A stretch of DNA of 64,000 bases from Thalassia testudinum (taxonomy: Eukaryota > Streptophyta > Magnoliopsida > Alismatales > Hydrocharitaceae): positions 16,002,501 to 16,066,500 of the forward strand of contig JAZHRO010000073.1 of the NCBI GenBank assembly GCA_037157565.1. The letters run 5' to 3'. Shown here piece after piece: positions 1-11,308 of the stretch. Both the position numbers and the translations under genes were made by a program. Within the stretch, counting starts at the first letter, position 1. Each line of letters begins with the position of its first letter. The notes beneath the pieces were generated by a model. It saw nothing but the letters and a program-made list of their open reading frames with translations. It was not told the origin of the DNA and made no database searches.

Positions 1-244
1 GCTTTCTCTGCATGTCTTGGAAGGGTTTCATGGACTCGTCCGTGTATATATGATGCATGCAAAGGGAGGGATCAACACCTTTAGTATCAGCTATCGACCA
101 AGCAATTGCTTCCTTGTGCCTTTGTAAACACTCAAGCATACCTCCCTCCTGCGATTCAAATAATGCAGACAAGATAATAATGGGGAGCATGTCATTAGGG
201 CCAAGGAAAGCATACTTCAATGTGCTCAAGTGAGGTTTCAGCTC
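1..244 (-). pseudogene. pol: start of RT region of D (cut by window edge)
   Basis: On the minus strand the frame gives the short segment that leads into Athila reverse transcriptase: ELKPHLSTLKYAFLG, then HKEAIAWSIADTKGVDPSLC, an HHIYTDE segment and a DMQRK ending. These match the conserved approach to RT in A1, A2 and F. It is the continuation of the protease frame that E interrupted. The catalytic RT core lies outside the window. Confidence 0.8.
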
Positions 245-2504
245 TAATAATGAAAATACGCGATTTGTTTAAATTGTGTTTTAGTCATTGTAATGCATAA
301 ATCCACTTTCGCTTTTAAAATTTATAACCTAGATAGTGGGGTATCTAGGGTCGACTAAGGAGGCCAAATCATTTGCAAATCAAATCCCTCGCTTGGAAAA
401 TGGAAATCAACTTTCTTTTTGGTCTTTTAAATATATAATTTTTGTGATTTTGAAATAACGGGAACACTTGAATTTTGTTGGTGGAAAAGACTAACACCTA
501 TAATTACTAAGCTGATACCTAGGTGACAATTAATTCCCATCTCTAAGATTACTCTAGGCACGTGGAGGCCTAGAGTAATTAGGGAGAGGGAGTGAAAAGT
601 GCTAGAAAACAAAGCAATTAAATGCAACAAAGATTGCAAAGAAGGAAACTTTAAATTAGGACTCAAAGAAAATATTTACAGAAAACCCTAATAGAGGAAA
701 GCTTTTCCTACAACTATCAAGGTACAAAAGTAAAAGAAAACTAATGGTCCTGATGATGATGATGGTGAAGAAGAGGTGGAGGCTTCTTGCAACAAGCCTG
801 GTAGCTCCTGGACTTGAAAATATCTCCAACTCCTTCCTTCTACAGCTCTGCCAGAATGGTGTCCTCCAAGGCAAGCCCTAGGGGGTAATGCCCTAAACCT
901 CTCCTCAAGGGTGGATGTCCACTCTAAGTGCTTCTCCCTTACTTGGCCATCCTCCTTGATGAAGAATTTATCCTCCTTCTTAGCGTGGCACAAGGTGAAG
1001 GGATGAGAAGAAGGCACCAAGGGGGCTAATGATGTGCCCCCTTAATCTTCTTCTTTCTTCCTTCTCCTTGGTTGTGGGCTATGGTGGATGTAAGGTGAAC
1101 TTAGACTAAATGGAGGATGGGAATTATGTGGTGGTAGGGTAGGGTATTTATAGGGTTTAGGAGGGAAGGGGTTGGCATGGACACATGTAGGGTTAGGATG
1201 GACTTATAAGGTGGTTAGGGGTGGTTATCAAGATCCAATGGAGGGGGATATTCGGCGCCACATAAAGGGCATGATGGGTGGTGGTTATGGTGGCCAAAGG
1301 GCACCTAAAAGTGGTGCCAACCATGGAAGGGTGCCATGGGTTGGTGCCAACTTGAAGGCTTCTAGAAGGAAGGTGAGGTGTAAGGTGGATAAGACTTGGA
1401 AGGGGTAGATGTAGGGATGAGATCAAAGGAGAGTTGGTGCCACTTTTATGGGTGGTTAAGGGTGGTTTTGGCACCAACTTGGAGGTGCCTTTTGGTGGTT
1501 GTTGAGGGGTGAAGAGATGGCTAAAGTTGGTGCCAACTTATGGTGGACTAGGTGGAGCTTATGCGGGCTTGAGGTAGAGGTAGTTAGGTTGGACTTTAGG
1601 GTGATGGATGGCCCAAGGAGCTGGAGCTTAGCTAAGCTAAGCTTAGCTAGTAATGAAGTAGAGGAGGAGGCAATGGGAGCTAGGGTTTGAGGAGAGGACC
1701 TGGACAGAGGAAGTCTGGAGCTGAACCAGAGTTGGCAGTTGCTAAAGAGGGTGGCATGGAGCTACTTTAGCTAGCTTAGTTTGCTAGTTCTTTGCTAGCT
1801 GCTAAGCCAAGCTAAAGTAAGCTGGCTTCTACCAAAAGGAGCTGAGGTGAGCTAGGTCTAGTGCTCCCGGAGAGGATCAAGCTGGTTGAGCTAGCTAAGG
1901 TAGCTTAGGTCAACTGAGTTAAGCGAAGCTGAGTCCTCGAGAGCTGGACTTGAGCTTCCTGAGCTAAAATGAAGTCATCTTCAGCTGGCTAGAGTTGAGT
2001 AGAGCTTGATGTAATTGGACCTGAGCTGAGGTGAACTCCAGTCAACTAAGCTAAGTTAGCTAGAGCTCCCTGTGAACTAATAGGAGCTGAGACGAGCTAG
2101 ACTCAGCTAAGTTGAGCTGGATCTAAGCTAACTTAAGCTATGTGAGTTAAGATGAGCACTTTTGAGCTACCATTTAGCTGAGATGAGCTAAATGGAGCTA
2201 GGATGTGCTAACCCTAGTTCAAGTGACCTGGATTCCAGCTATGGTGAGCTGGGTCAAGCTGAGTTCCAGCTGGTTTAAGCTTCTCCTTCACCAATTGCCT
2301 TCTCGAGTGCTAGGGTTCGAGGGATCTAACAATCTGTCTACCCCTAACACTCACAAAAAACATATCAAAAAGATAATAAAAAGTAAAATGCATGCCTATG
2401 CTAATTTATGCCTAAATGCAGCCCAAAAACCCATTTGCAGAGCAAAATCCTAAGAGCTAGGTTTGTTTTAATGCATAAGAATGATGATAGACTGGCATTT
2501 ATCA
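245..2504 (-). mobile_element. element E, probable solo LTR inside D
   Basis: The 2,260-bp insertion is flanked by a perfect 5-bp duplication AGCTC (240-244 and 2505-2509). It splits the D coding frame between the protease tail and the RT opening. On the minus strand it begins TGATAAATGCCAGTCTATCA, so TGATA and TATCA form the same kind of terminal inverted repeat as other LTR starts here. It ends TTATTA, where CA would be expected. It has no PBS, PPT or recognisable gag-pol, which fits a solo LTR. A small non-autonomous element is the alternative. Confidence 0.65.
1600..2290. repeat. AGCT-rich degenerate repeat inside E
   Basis: About 700 bp is dominated by overlapping variants of GAGCTNAGCTAAG. 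AGCT recurs every few to about 20 bases, giving many small palindromes. There is no clean repeat period and no coding signal. Confidence 0.7.
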
Positions 2505-2584
2505 AGCTCCAACTCAGGAGCCTTTTGGATTGAGGGTTTAAGTTGAGATGTCCCCACCTTAGGTGGCAGATCTACCTTCACGGT

Positions 2585-3738
2585 CTAGGGAGGGGACAAA
2601 GACTCTGAGTGTACCCCTAGTAACTCTTCTAATTCAAGTATATCCCCTTGAGTTTCTTCAATCGTCAGAGGATGGTTCTTAGATATGACCTTTCGAAGGG
2701 GATCTCTACATAAGAGTACTGGAGTAGTCTCTTCAATGATTTTATCAACTACCTTAATCTGGGAACAATCCTCCAATCCGAATTGCTTGTAGGTATCAAA
2801 AACATTCAACTGGATCTTCTTGTTCCCAAAGCCCATTTTAAGTGCCCTTAATCTACAATTGATAGAGGCATTGACTGTGGCTACGAAGGGCCGTCCCAGA
2901 ATAATGGACGGCTTGGTGGGCTTTTTAGATGGGTCAGTATCTAGCACAAGAAAGTCAATAGGAAAGAAGTCCTCCACTCTCACCAGGACATCTTCCAGTA
3001 ATCCCCGTGATGTCTTAAGTGATCTGTCTGCAACCTGGTGGATGACTGGACTAGGCTTTAAATCACCACCTCCCAAAAGGTCGTAGACATAGCTCAGTAA
3101 AATGTTCACCCCCACCCCCGGATCGAGCAAAGCCTCATAAATGTGTTGGTTACCTATAACCACTGAAATATACGAGGCCCCAGGGTCTTTCATTTTGGGG
3201 GGTGTTCCATGTTGGAGAACCGAGCTAACATGGTCAGGCAGGATGAACTTAGCTTGGACCTGTCTCCTAGATCGACACTTCTGGGTCCATAAGTCCTTTA
3301 GAAACTTGGCATAGGACGAGATCTGTTTGATAGCTTCCAACAGAGGCAAGTTGATCTGGACTTGCCTAAAAGTGTCCATAATCTCCTCCGTCCTATCCTT
3401 AGCTCCAGATGAGCTAACAAAAGATTCCCTAAGAGTAGATAAGCACTCTGGATAGGGCACCCTCAGCTTCTGGGTAGAGGGGTCGTCATGGCGGGAAAAG
3501 GGTGGTGGAATGACAACATCCTTAAAGTGGGTGATTTCAAGCAAGGGAGAAAAGTGTGCTCTTCCTCGATGGAGATGGAAGTTGGGTCTAGTGTAGGAGG
3601 GTAATCCTGAGAGGTGACCGTAGGAGTGCCATCAGGCTTGTTGATTTTCTTTCCACTCCTCAACACAGTCACAGCTTGGGCGTGCTCCCTGAATATGACC
3701 CCCTTGCCCTTCTGGTTCTCCTCAGAATAGCTTGGCAA
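2585..3738 (-). pseudogene. pro: aspartic protease region of D (broken)
   Basis: This is the retropepsin region that follows gag. An AVTVLRSGK block (about 3690-3650) is the usual linker before Athila protease. A 319-codon open frame (3544-2585) carries the protease core: LLDPGVGVNIL at the catalytic position, LKPSPVIHQVADRS, and the IILGRPF motif. Athila proteases usually have DLG or DSG at the active site. Here it is DPG, which probably inactivates the enzyme. A frame break near 3540 separates the linker from the core. The frame stops at 2585, but sense-like sequence continues to the E insertion at 2505. Confidence 0.85.
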
Positions 3739-5100
3739 CTTCCCCGAATCCCATTACCTAACTGCCTCAATAAGATGACCAATTTCAGATTGCATGTCAG
3801 TGATCATCTTACCCTGAGATTAGATGACCATATTCTGATGTTCATGCATCGCTTTCATCATGGCTTTAAGTTCATCCATCTCAGAAGGCTTATGTTGAGG
3901 AGGGTTTGCATAGGATGGCTGGTATATGGGTTGGGGAGGTAGGGGTCTTGCATTCCCTAAGTTAGAAGCATCATCTTGCTTCCATGAGAAGTTTGGATGG
4001 TTTCGCCACCTCAGATTATAGGTATTGGAATAAGGGTTATTGCGAGGAGGTGGGCGGAAACCTTGGGCCACATTCAGGTCGACCTGAATCAACTCAGGGA
4101 ATTGATTTTCCTGGTGACACTCCGCAGTGGCATGCATTATGCTGGGGCAAATGGAGCATTCACTTGAAGCCTAAAAGATAAAGGCTGTTTGCAGGTTCAT
4201 GCTGGGGTTTGCTAAAAGCCTATCAAAGTTTTTGTTGAATAATTAAATCTGATAAGCCAAATCCTGAGTAGCCTCGGCTTCATGGGCCTCTATCTTCCTT
4301 TGTAAGATTGATGGTTTTCTTTCTTGATAGGTAGAGGACATATGTATGGAATTGTCACTTAATGTTTCAAATATTGCCTAGGATTCATCCTTAGTTTTGG
4401 TATTGAAGGTTCCTACACAGGCTGCATCGATGGTTTGCCTGTGCCTTTCAGATAATCCGTTATAGAACCTTTCGACCAACTGCCATCTTGGCACCTGATG
4501 GTGGGGGCATAACCTAAGAAGGTCATTAAAGCACTCCCAAGTCTCATGAAATTGCTCCCCTTCTTGTTGAGTAAAACCCATAATCTCTCTTCTGTAATGG
4601 TTGGTCTTACTCATAGGAAAATACTTTTTCAAGAATTCTCCCTTAAAGGTGGCCCAATCATTTACCCTTGCATCTAGGGTATGATACCAGTTCTTGGCCT
4701 TATCCTTAAAGGAGAATGGAACTAGAGTTCTCATCAGGGATTCATCAGTAAAGCCCTGGAGCGTCACCATGGAACAAACCTCGGTGAATTCCTCAAGATG
4801 CCTATAGGGATCCTCCCTAGTAGTACCATAAAAAGAGGGAAGCAAAGATATGGTGCTACTCTTGATTTCTTAACGATTATCCACTCCAGGTCTTCAGATA
4901 GGTAGGGCTGGGTGGGTTGTAGGGAGGAAGTAGTCTCTCAAGGTTCTTTGATTTTCACCAACCCTAATCTCTTCTTCAGGTCTTTCTTCAACCATTTTTC
5001 TTCTTTCTAGTTTGGCTTTCCTAATAATTCTCTCAGTATCAGGATTGAAAAGGAGACTATTTCTAAGAAAGCGCCTACCAAGAATACACCAAGCAAACAC
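3739..5100 (-). pseudogene. gag: gag of D (broken)
   Basis: This is the capsid/nucleocapsid protein of an Athila element. The N-terminal piece (5100-4894) has a charged stretch and an RTLRDYFLPT-like motif typical of Athila gag starts. The capsid core (4845-4378) has the family blocks YHTLDARVNDW, FLKKYFP, QEGEQFHETWECF and CPHH, which fit the Retrotrans_gag domain. Further on, 4158-4117 encodes an intact CCHC zinc knuckle (C-x2-C-x4-H-x4-C), and then a WRNHPNFSW block seen in all gag copies here. In-frame stops lie near 4894, 4378, 4200 and 3820, so no full Gag can be made. D is the only element in the window with a recognisable zinc knuckle. Confidence 0.85.
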
Positions 5101-6386
5101 AAGGCAAGAGGTCTTTTGTTAAGTTAAAGAACGTTAAGCCCTCTTCCAACCTTTCTAGTTTGGCCAAATGGAGTCAAGGCAGTATTTCTCCATTCCCACG
5201 TAAGTAGTCTAAGAGAAGTGAGGCACTTGAGATTCCTGGTCAAAGGCTATTAAGGAGGTTGAGGTTACTTTTAGTTCTTTTGGGTGACCAATCAAGTTGT
5301 CAATCAATTATGAAGCCTAAATAGACCTTCGAGTGTCCTAGCAACGTACACTTAGCCGCAATGATATTCTTAGATGCTCAAGTAAAAAGGTACTCCAAGG
5401 AAGGAACCAAGGGATGCAAGTAGAGCGAACCCTTCCATTGAGGTGATGCATTAGTGGTGCCTCTTAACTACCCTTGAATTCCTTTATAGGGTGTCCCCCT
5501 CCTTAGAGTATCAAATCACTTAGGCAAAAGTTAATACCACCATTTCAAAGGGAGATAGGAGTGTTTGCACTGATAACGAGATCGATGCCTATAGCCTTAA
5601 GGGTTCAAGTCCTAGTGCAGTGCCTATAGTGCGTACTCAGTGCAAGAAGTGTGCATCACACCACGAAAAGTGATTTTTCTTTTGAAAATCGCAATCAAGT
5701 TATTCAAACACTTCCTTTATATTTTACTTTCTTTTTGAGAAGCAATGTGATCACTTGATTAATCTTTTCAAGTCAGCTTAAGTGGTCTTCTTTAATTATA
5801 TCCAAATGCAATGCATGTGCAAATAACTGATGCAAAAAGATAGGAAGTACGTACCTTGCTCCAGCACTCTTCGATGCAAAAATGCCCGCAATGTAGTAAG
5901 AAAATCTAGATGCTACTCAAGCAATCCTAGATGGTCGTCTTAAATATATGCAGCTTCTAGTAGGCAATTCGGATTTTTTTTAATAATAATAAATGTGCAA
6001 TCAAAAGAACTAACTAACTAAAAACAAACCTAGAGTCTAAAGAATCGGGGACACTCCCCCAAAAAAATTGGCCCCAGAGTACACGGGCGAGAAAACAAAT
6101 AACTAGACTAAACCTAAAGAGTCTACTCTAAAATGTTGAATCAGAAGTCTAAGAGGAAGAATCCTCTTAGATGGTCCTCCATATGTCTCCACACGTGTGG
6201 GATCAAGGCCCGTAGGCTCCTGTGATTATCTCTACGTGTGGACGTCGCTCAAGGTCAACGTCGTCTCTCAGCTATGCCTGTTGCCTCGTCAAATTCCTCG
6301 CACAGAAAAGATAAAGAATGATCAGATAAATGCACAATTCAGAATAATTAGAAATAAACTCAGGTGAATTTATTGCATCTATTTCC
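5101..6386 (-). other. untranslated leader of D
   Basis: The 1.3 kb between PBS and gag has no long open frame. Long leaders between PBS and gag are normal in Athila elements. I see no other feature here. Confidence 0.6.
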
Positions 6387-6404
6387 TCCCCAGCAACGAT
6401 GCCA
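6387..6404 (-). other. primer-binding site of D (tRNA-Asp type)
   Basis: The minus strand reads TGGCATCGTTGCTGGGGA, 15 of 18 matches to TGGCGCCGTTGCCGGGGA, the complement of the plant tRNA-Asp 3' end used by Athila elements. It lies 2 nt inside the LTR. Confidence 0.85.
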
Positions 6405-6406
6405 TT

Positions 6407-7938
6407 TGATGGCGAGATTTACGCTTAATTAAGATGATTGCAATAAAAAGATGTGTCGTTGATGTATTTTATGTGGTGGAAATCTCATATCGAAAATTCA
6501 TTAAATCAAACCACAATGATTAAGATGTCGTATTCACTGAAAGGAGCAACTGTAATAAATTCACGGGTATGTAACCATCATGTTCGCAAAAACATTCGTT
6601 AAATTAATTTAATGAATATGCTGCACTAAATGTACTTTCAATTTTATGAGAAGTGAAGGACTATTTATGTAAATTTCACATCAGAAATCAAGCTTCCAAA
6701 ATATGTGGATGATGCATGTGTAGTGGCATGTCATGTAATTTTGAATTGCGTGCAAATCTAAATCCAATTTCAATGTGAAATAAGGTGCATACGGAAGACT
6801 CAAGCAATTTTGTTCGAATGCAAGGGTGCTACCATAATTTTGTTTCAATAAAATAATCCAAAAATAAAAAATCAAAAGCTCTACAATGGCATTGAATGTA
6901 AAAAGTAATGTGACCCAAAACAGAGCAAGTTCTTTTCTTGGCCGTGCGCACAATTGAGGCCGCGGCGGATGGTGAAACTTTCGGTGAAGGTTGGCTGGTG
7001 CAAGGGGGTTCTGTTGGTGGTAGTAGCTCGACGAACGGTGGCTGGCGACAGTCGCTAGAGAGGAGGAGACCACTGGCGATGGGGGTGGCTCATCGGCGCA
7101 CGTGTTGTTGGTTGGTGGCGCGGATGGCATGGAAGCACTCGTGAAGGCGAGGGGAGCGTGTTGGCATGGACAATGTGGAGCTTCGAGGCCGGAGTGGATG
7201 GCTACGAGGAGGAGGGTGGCACCTTTTATTGGGTTCCTCCTCTCCTGTGTCGGTGGAGAATAAAAAGAAGAAGAGGAAGAAGAGGAGGTTGCGTAAGGGT
7301 CTGCGTAAGGGGGAAGGCCTGCTGCTGCTGGCCGCATGCGGGAAGGGTGCGTGCGTAGCCACACGTAGTGCGAGGTGATGGGCCCGCACTGTGGAGGGCA
7401 TGAGGTGGCTGCGTGCGTTTGCTGATGGCCAAGTATTGTGCGCGAGAGGGTGGTGGTGTGCGAGTTGTCACCGCACACACCACAGCAAGGGAAGGTAAAC
7501 AGTGGAGAGCTCAGGCCACGGTGCACGCTAGGTCCATGGTCAATGCGTTGCTTCATGATGGAGCCCTCCTTCTCCATCGAGGTGATCCAAGGGAGAAGAT
7601 GATGGAGATGATGGCTCGCCCTTCTTTTCAAAGCCTACTGTTTGTTTGCCACGGCTGACGGGTTCTCCAACCACTCTGTGAGGATTGTGAGTGGTTGGAA
7701 CGGCGAGGGTGTGATTGAGTGCTCTGCAGGGAAAAAAAGAAAAATTGGGTTACTTACAAACTAATCCAAAATAATGCTTGTAATGCATGTTACTATAATG
7801 CATATTATCTTCTATGCACTATATGGTAATTTTATAAACAACACTATTTACATATAAAAATCTACTATGTATATGTAAACATTAATCTAATAATTAGGCA
7901 TTTATCAATTTAATCAACCCACAAATGTGATCTCATCA
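6407..7938 (-). repeat. 5' LTR of element D
   Basis: The inner edge is fixed by the PBS, which ends 2 nt away. The outer edge is fixed by the start of A3-type 3' UTR at 7939. The minus-strand LTR starts TGATGAGATCA, a short inverted repeat like those at the other LTR starts in the window. The middle part (about 6930-7670) is GC-rich. It holds a 316-codon open frame on the minus strand that is rich in Ser, Pro and His, matches no family I recognise, and is probably chance. The partner LTR is outside the window, so length and age cannot be checked. Confidence 0.75.
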
Positions 7939-8658
7939 GTTGACAACACGGAGAGGCAGGAAATTCCCCTCGAAGATGCCCAATAACATATTGTCTCCTT
8001 GATGCTTGTCTCCTAGGATATCTAAATATCCTACCAGGGGCACGTAAGCACCTTATGCTGGTTCAGATGCCATGGGTGGCATTATCATGAAATGTCGATT
8101 GCCAAGGTATGGATTTAGCTACATAACACCATGGATTGCACTATCCTAAAGTGTCGAAAGCCAGGGTTCTGGGGGTTGCCATGGGCGGTGCTATCTCGAA
8201 GCATCGATTGCCAGGGACCCTGTGAGGATTGATGGTGGGGACAAAGAATCCGATACAGAATGTGTTTAAGGCCAATCCAAGGGTGGATCTAAGGAAAAGA
8301 TGATGAAAGAAAAAGAGAGAGAAAGCTCTCCACAAATGAAAATCTTCTATCTCTCTCTTACAAAAATGCACTAGCAAACTAAACCTACGCTAACCATATT
8401 ACAAGCACGGGTGCTTTAACCACTGGGTCCAACAAACCTTAGGATAGTTCCTGCAGGCCTTAGGCAGACTGAGGCGAAATCTAGTCAGGTTTGGATCTGG
8501 GCTGGTACTTGAGTACCTCTAGGCCTATTATTGGTATTAAGATCCGATTCCTAGAGATGCAGCTTAGTATGGCATCCTGACAGTTACATCCAACCTAGAT
8601 ATTTGGTTTGGTCCATAAAGTTTTGCTAAGAGACTAGCAAAAGCTAGGCATGGGGGTA
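7939..8658 (+). mobile_element. A3 remnant: Athila 3' UTR and polypurine tract
   Basis: It is closely similar to the 3' UTRs of A2 (about 17660-18384) and A1 (about 48465-49182). It contains the hairpin TAGGATATCTAAATATCCTA (8014-8033), three imperfect copies of a CATGGGYGGYRYTATC unit (about 8070, 8129 and 8179) and the tract AGGCATGGGGGTA directly before the LTR at 8659. Everything upstream of this in A3 was displaced by insertion D. Another internal region follows the next LTR, so A3 and A2 share an LTR, an arrangement usually left by recombination between LTRs. Confidence 0.8.
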
Positions 8659-9602
8659 TGATGGGAACACCATCATGAGTCATAACTAGCTTAATTTTGT
8701 CTAATAAAGTTGATAAAACCTCCTACATAACCATCAGAGGGTCATATAAGCATGTTGTTCTGTTTTGAGAAGAAGATAAGAAACCAGGGTTATCTCTGTA
8801 ATTTTAACAGCATCTCACAAATACAGGATAACCACAAAGTATTTCAGGGGTTTATTAAAGGTCATATGGTCATTAATGTCTAATAAGTGGGTCCATGTAG
8901 ACAGAAATGAGTTTTCATGCATTTCAAAAATTAATGAACATCTAAAACCCTAAAAATAGACCCACTTAATTAAATGAGGTTCTGGTCAGGATAAAATTCA
9001 CCTAAATCCTCTAAAATTTAAAAAAAATAAAAATATTTTATATGGTTTGGTATATTTGATTTTTCCATCAGAACCTATTTTGGCCTGAAATAGAGTCTCA
9101 GATAGATAATTGCCCTAATTTGGGTTTTTGCATAAATTACCCATTCAAACTTAGTCAAAACCAAAATCCAATTTCACCATCATATTTATTGGATCCAAAT
9201 TAGGTTTTTGCCAAAATTTGGGCCCAATCAAAGATCATCTTGACCTAGTTTTCATTTTGGTCTAATCTGACTCTTTTTCTCTCAAATAGCCCCTCAGCTT
9301 TTGAAATCTTTGCAAAAGGCCCCCCAACTTCTTCAACTTCTTCGCAAGTTAGTCCTTGCTGCCATTAGAGGTCAACCGACCTCCAGGCAAGCTTTGACTG
9401 GGCTAAATCCTACTCTAATGGCAATCAAATCTCACCAAAATTGGTGGGATTGATGTTCACACCTAGGAAAACATATTGGGATCGATCTAACTCCTAAATC
9501 CCTCTGATTCGTGGATGCAAACCCACGAAATCAGTGGGATTCTTCTTGAATCCTAGGCAAGCTATGAAGCTTGTTTCCTATTCTCCAAGCTCCCCTAAGC
9601 CC

Positions 9603-9610
9603 TATAAAAG
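9603..9610 (+). promoter_or_regulatory. TATA box, A2 5' LTR (Pol II)
   Basis: TATAAAAG lies in a CCCTATAAAAGATCCCC context, aligned with CTATAAATA in A1 (39121) and TTTAAATA in the A2 3' LTR (about 19325). It is the likely start region for genomic RNA. Confidence 0.55.
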
Positions 9611-10502
9611 ATCCCCCATGGCATTCCTTACCTCCTTAGTGAGAAATAGAGCTAAAAACCCCTCTTCTTCCTCAACCTCCAGCTCGCTCCACCTCACTCT
9701 GACGACTCTCCACCTCCGACTTCTTCACCAGCCGCCATGTACAATAGGCAGCCAGTTCTCCTTCCCCACGTCTTTCCGCACCTCGCAATACGGGCTAGGT
9801 GCTCTCTATCCCTCTATCATTGTCGTTATCCACCTCTGAAGAACCTTCATCTCCAGCGCCGACCATACCAGACCCGGTGCCTCCTCCGCCCCTCGTCGAC
9901 CGCTACTTAGTCTCCTTAATTTCCTATCCTCAGCACATCATCACCATGCTACTACTTCTTTGTTTCGATCGATCCTACATCGTCCATGCCTCGATCTTCC
10001 ACCTCTCCAGCATACCTCCTGTGAGCCCTAACATCCATTACAGCTCACCAAATCGCTCGCTCTTGAGCTCCACACCATCGCCTCGACCCGTTGACCAAAA
10101 CCCCTCAAGAAATTGAGGGGATTAGCAACTTATCCGCCACACAGGACAACACCTCCTCTACACCACTCTCCTGAGGTCGTCAAGCCTCCACACTCTCCCT
10201 CTCGCCACTCCACGCACACCACCACACTTGTCGTTCCACGACGAAGGTTCTGAACTGCTATGACGCGGCCGAGAGGCCTTATTCATGTTTTCAGGTCACA
10301 GGTCGTTGCCGCCATTGTTGATGCTCCTTCGAAGAACTTGACACCGTGTTCTTAAGGTGCTCGCTCCAGGTCTTCATTCCAGGAAGAGCGAAAGTCGCCC
10401 AGGAAACAACCAAGGCCCTCAATTAGAACCATCAAGCGTCCCTGCTGCCTCAATTGAATGCACCATCCTACTGCTACTCATGCAGGGAAGGAAGGGACTT
10501 TA

Positions 10503-10545
10503 GTCCCACATCGTATGCAGCGGACTGGTTGAAGCTACATAAAAG
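10503..10545 (+). promoter_or_regulatory. snRNA-type USE plus TATA-like box in A2 5' LTR
   Basis: GTCCCACATCG (10503-10513) is an exact match to the plant snRNA upstream sequence element RTCCCACATCG. A TATA-like CATAAAAG begins about 24 nt later (10538). In plants that spacing belongs to Pol III snRNA genes, and Pol II snRNA genes use about 33-34 nt. Two hairpins follow (GGGAT/ATCCC and CAGGGG/CCCCTG), and the first TTTT is at 10740. Promoter activity is inferred only. Confidence 0.45.
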
Positions 10546-10825
10546 GGATTTGAGATCCCACTCGGTTGCCCAAGACACCAGGGGGTTAGGTCCCCTGCTC
10601 ACGAAGCCATTCACTCCTCACTTACGACCCAAGCCTGCAAGCCTAGTCCCCAGATCCCGTTACTGTTCCTACCCAATTACCCGATTAACCCTTGGTGTTT
10701 GAGAGAGAAGAGAAGGAAAGGAAAAGAGAGGAGGGGGGGTTTTGCCTCAATAAACCTCTCTCAACACTTAGTCTCTACGAGGCAATCGTGCCTCTATGCT
10801 GTGCTTTCCCTTGGTTAGAGAAAAG

Positions 10826-10850
10826 AAGAAGAAGAAGAAGAAGAAGCTAA
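10826..10850 (+). repeat. (GAA)n microsatellite in A2 5' LTR
   Basis: It consists of eight GAA units in a purine-rich stretch. Confidence 0.8.
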
Positions 10851-11308
10851 AGGAGAAGAAGAGAATAGTGCCTTTGCATTATAGCTAGGGACGATTTAAG
10901 TCATCTGATATTGTGTTCCACTGTCTAGTTGCTTCTGACAAAGTGCATTGTGCACTTGGCTTGCATGGATTAAATTTGGTTGATATTGTTGAGATATTTG
11001 CTATTATTGTAATTACGGTAATTGGTGAATCAAATCACCATTTTACCCTAATCTTTTTGCATCATTGACATTTGCTCTTATATATAAATCATTATTGCTT
11101 AGATTTCTCATTGAATATTGTTATCGTGTGCTTAAATTATGGTCTTGAGATTAATTGCAATACTTGTCCCTACGTTCGACCTCGAACTTATATTCGAGTT
11201 ATAAATTCTATTTTCTTTCACGCTTTATTGACTATACTGCGACATATCATTTTTAAAACCCCGATTCAGAGCAAATAATAGTGCCTCAATGATCTATTTC
11301 AAGCATTC

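Larger units (their letters stand above)
1..7938 (-). mobile_element. Athila-type Ty3/gypsy element D (3' part outside window)
   Basis: Read on the minus strand, the order is LTR (7938-6407), tRNA-Asp-type PBS, untranslated leader, gag, protease and the first residues of the RT region at the window edge. The gag core, the protease and the pol opening all match the Athila clade of Ty3/gypsy. The LTR outer end begins TGATGAGATCACA on the minus strand and abuts the 3' UTR of an A-family element (A3), so D inserted into A3. Its other end lies left of base 1, so the target duplication (GTTGA is the candidate at 7939-7943) cannot be confirmed. D is split by insertion E and its reading frames are broken. 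Confidence 0.85.
8659..11275 (+). repeat. LTR shared by A3 (as 3' LTR) and A2 (as 5' LTR)
   Basis: It starts TGATGGGAACACCATCA right after the A3 PPT. Early parts are about 80% identical by eye to the A2 3' LTR at 18385. It carries a Pol II TATA box (9603), a USE/TATA block (10503-10545), a (GAA)n stretch (about 10826-10850) and the U5 motif near 11167. The last bases of the LTR and the PBS are missing: LTR-like sequence runs straight into mid-gag sequence around 11265-11285, so this end is approximate. Confidence 0.75.

Noticed and set aside
6681..7631. 316-codon open frame in the D LTR (minus)
   Set aside because: It has biased Ser/Pro/His composition in GC-rich LTR DNA, no domain, and no second copy to test conservation.
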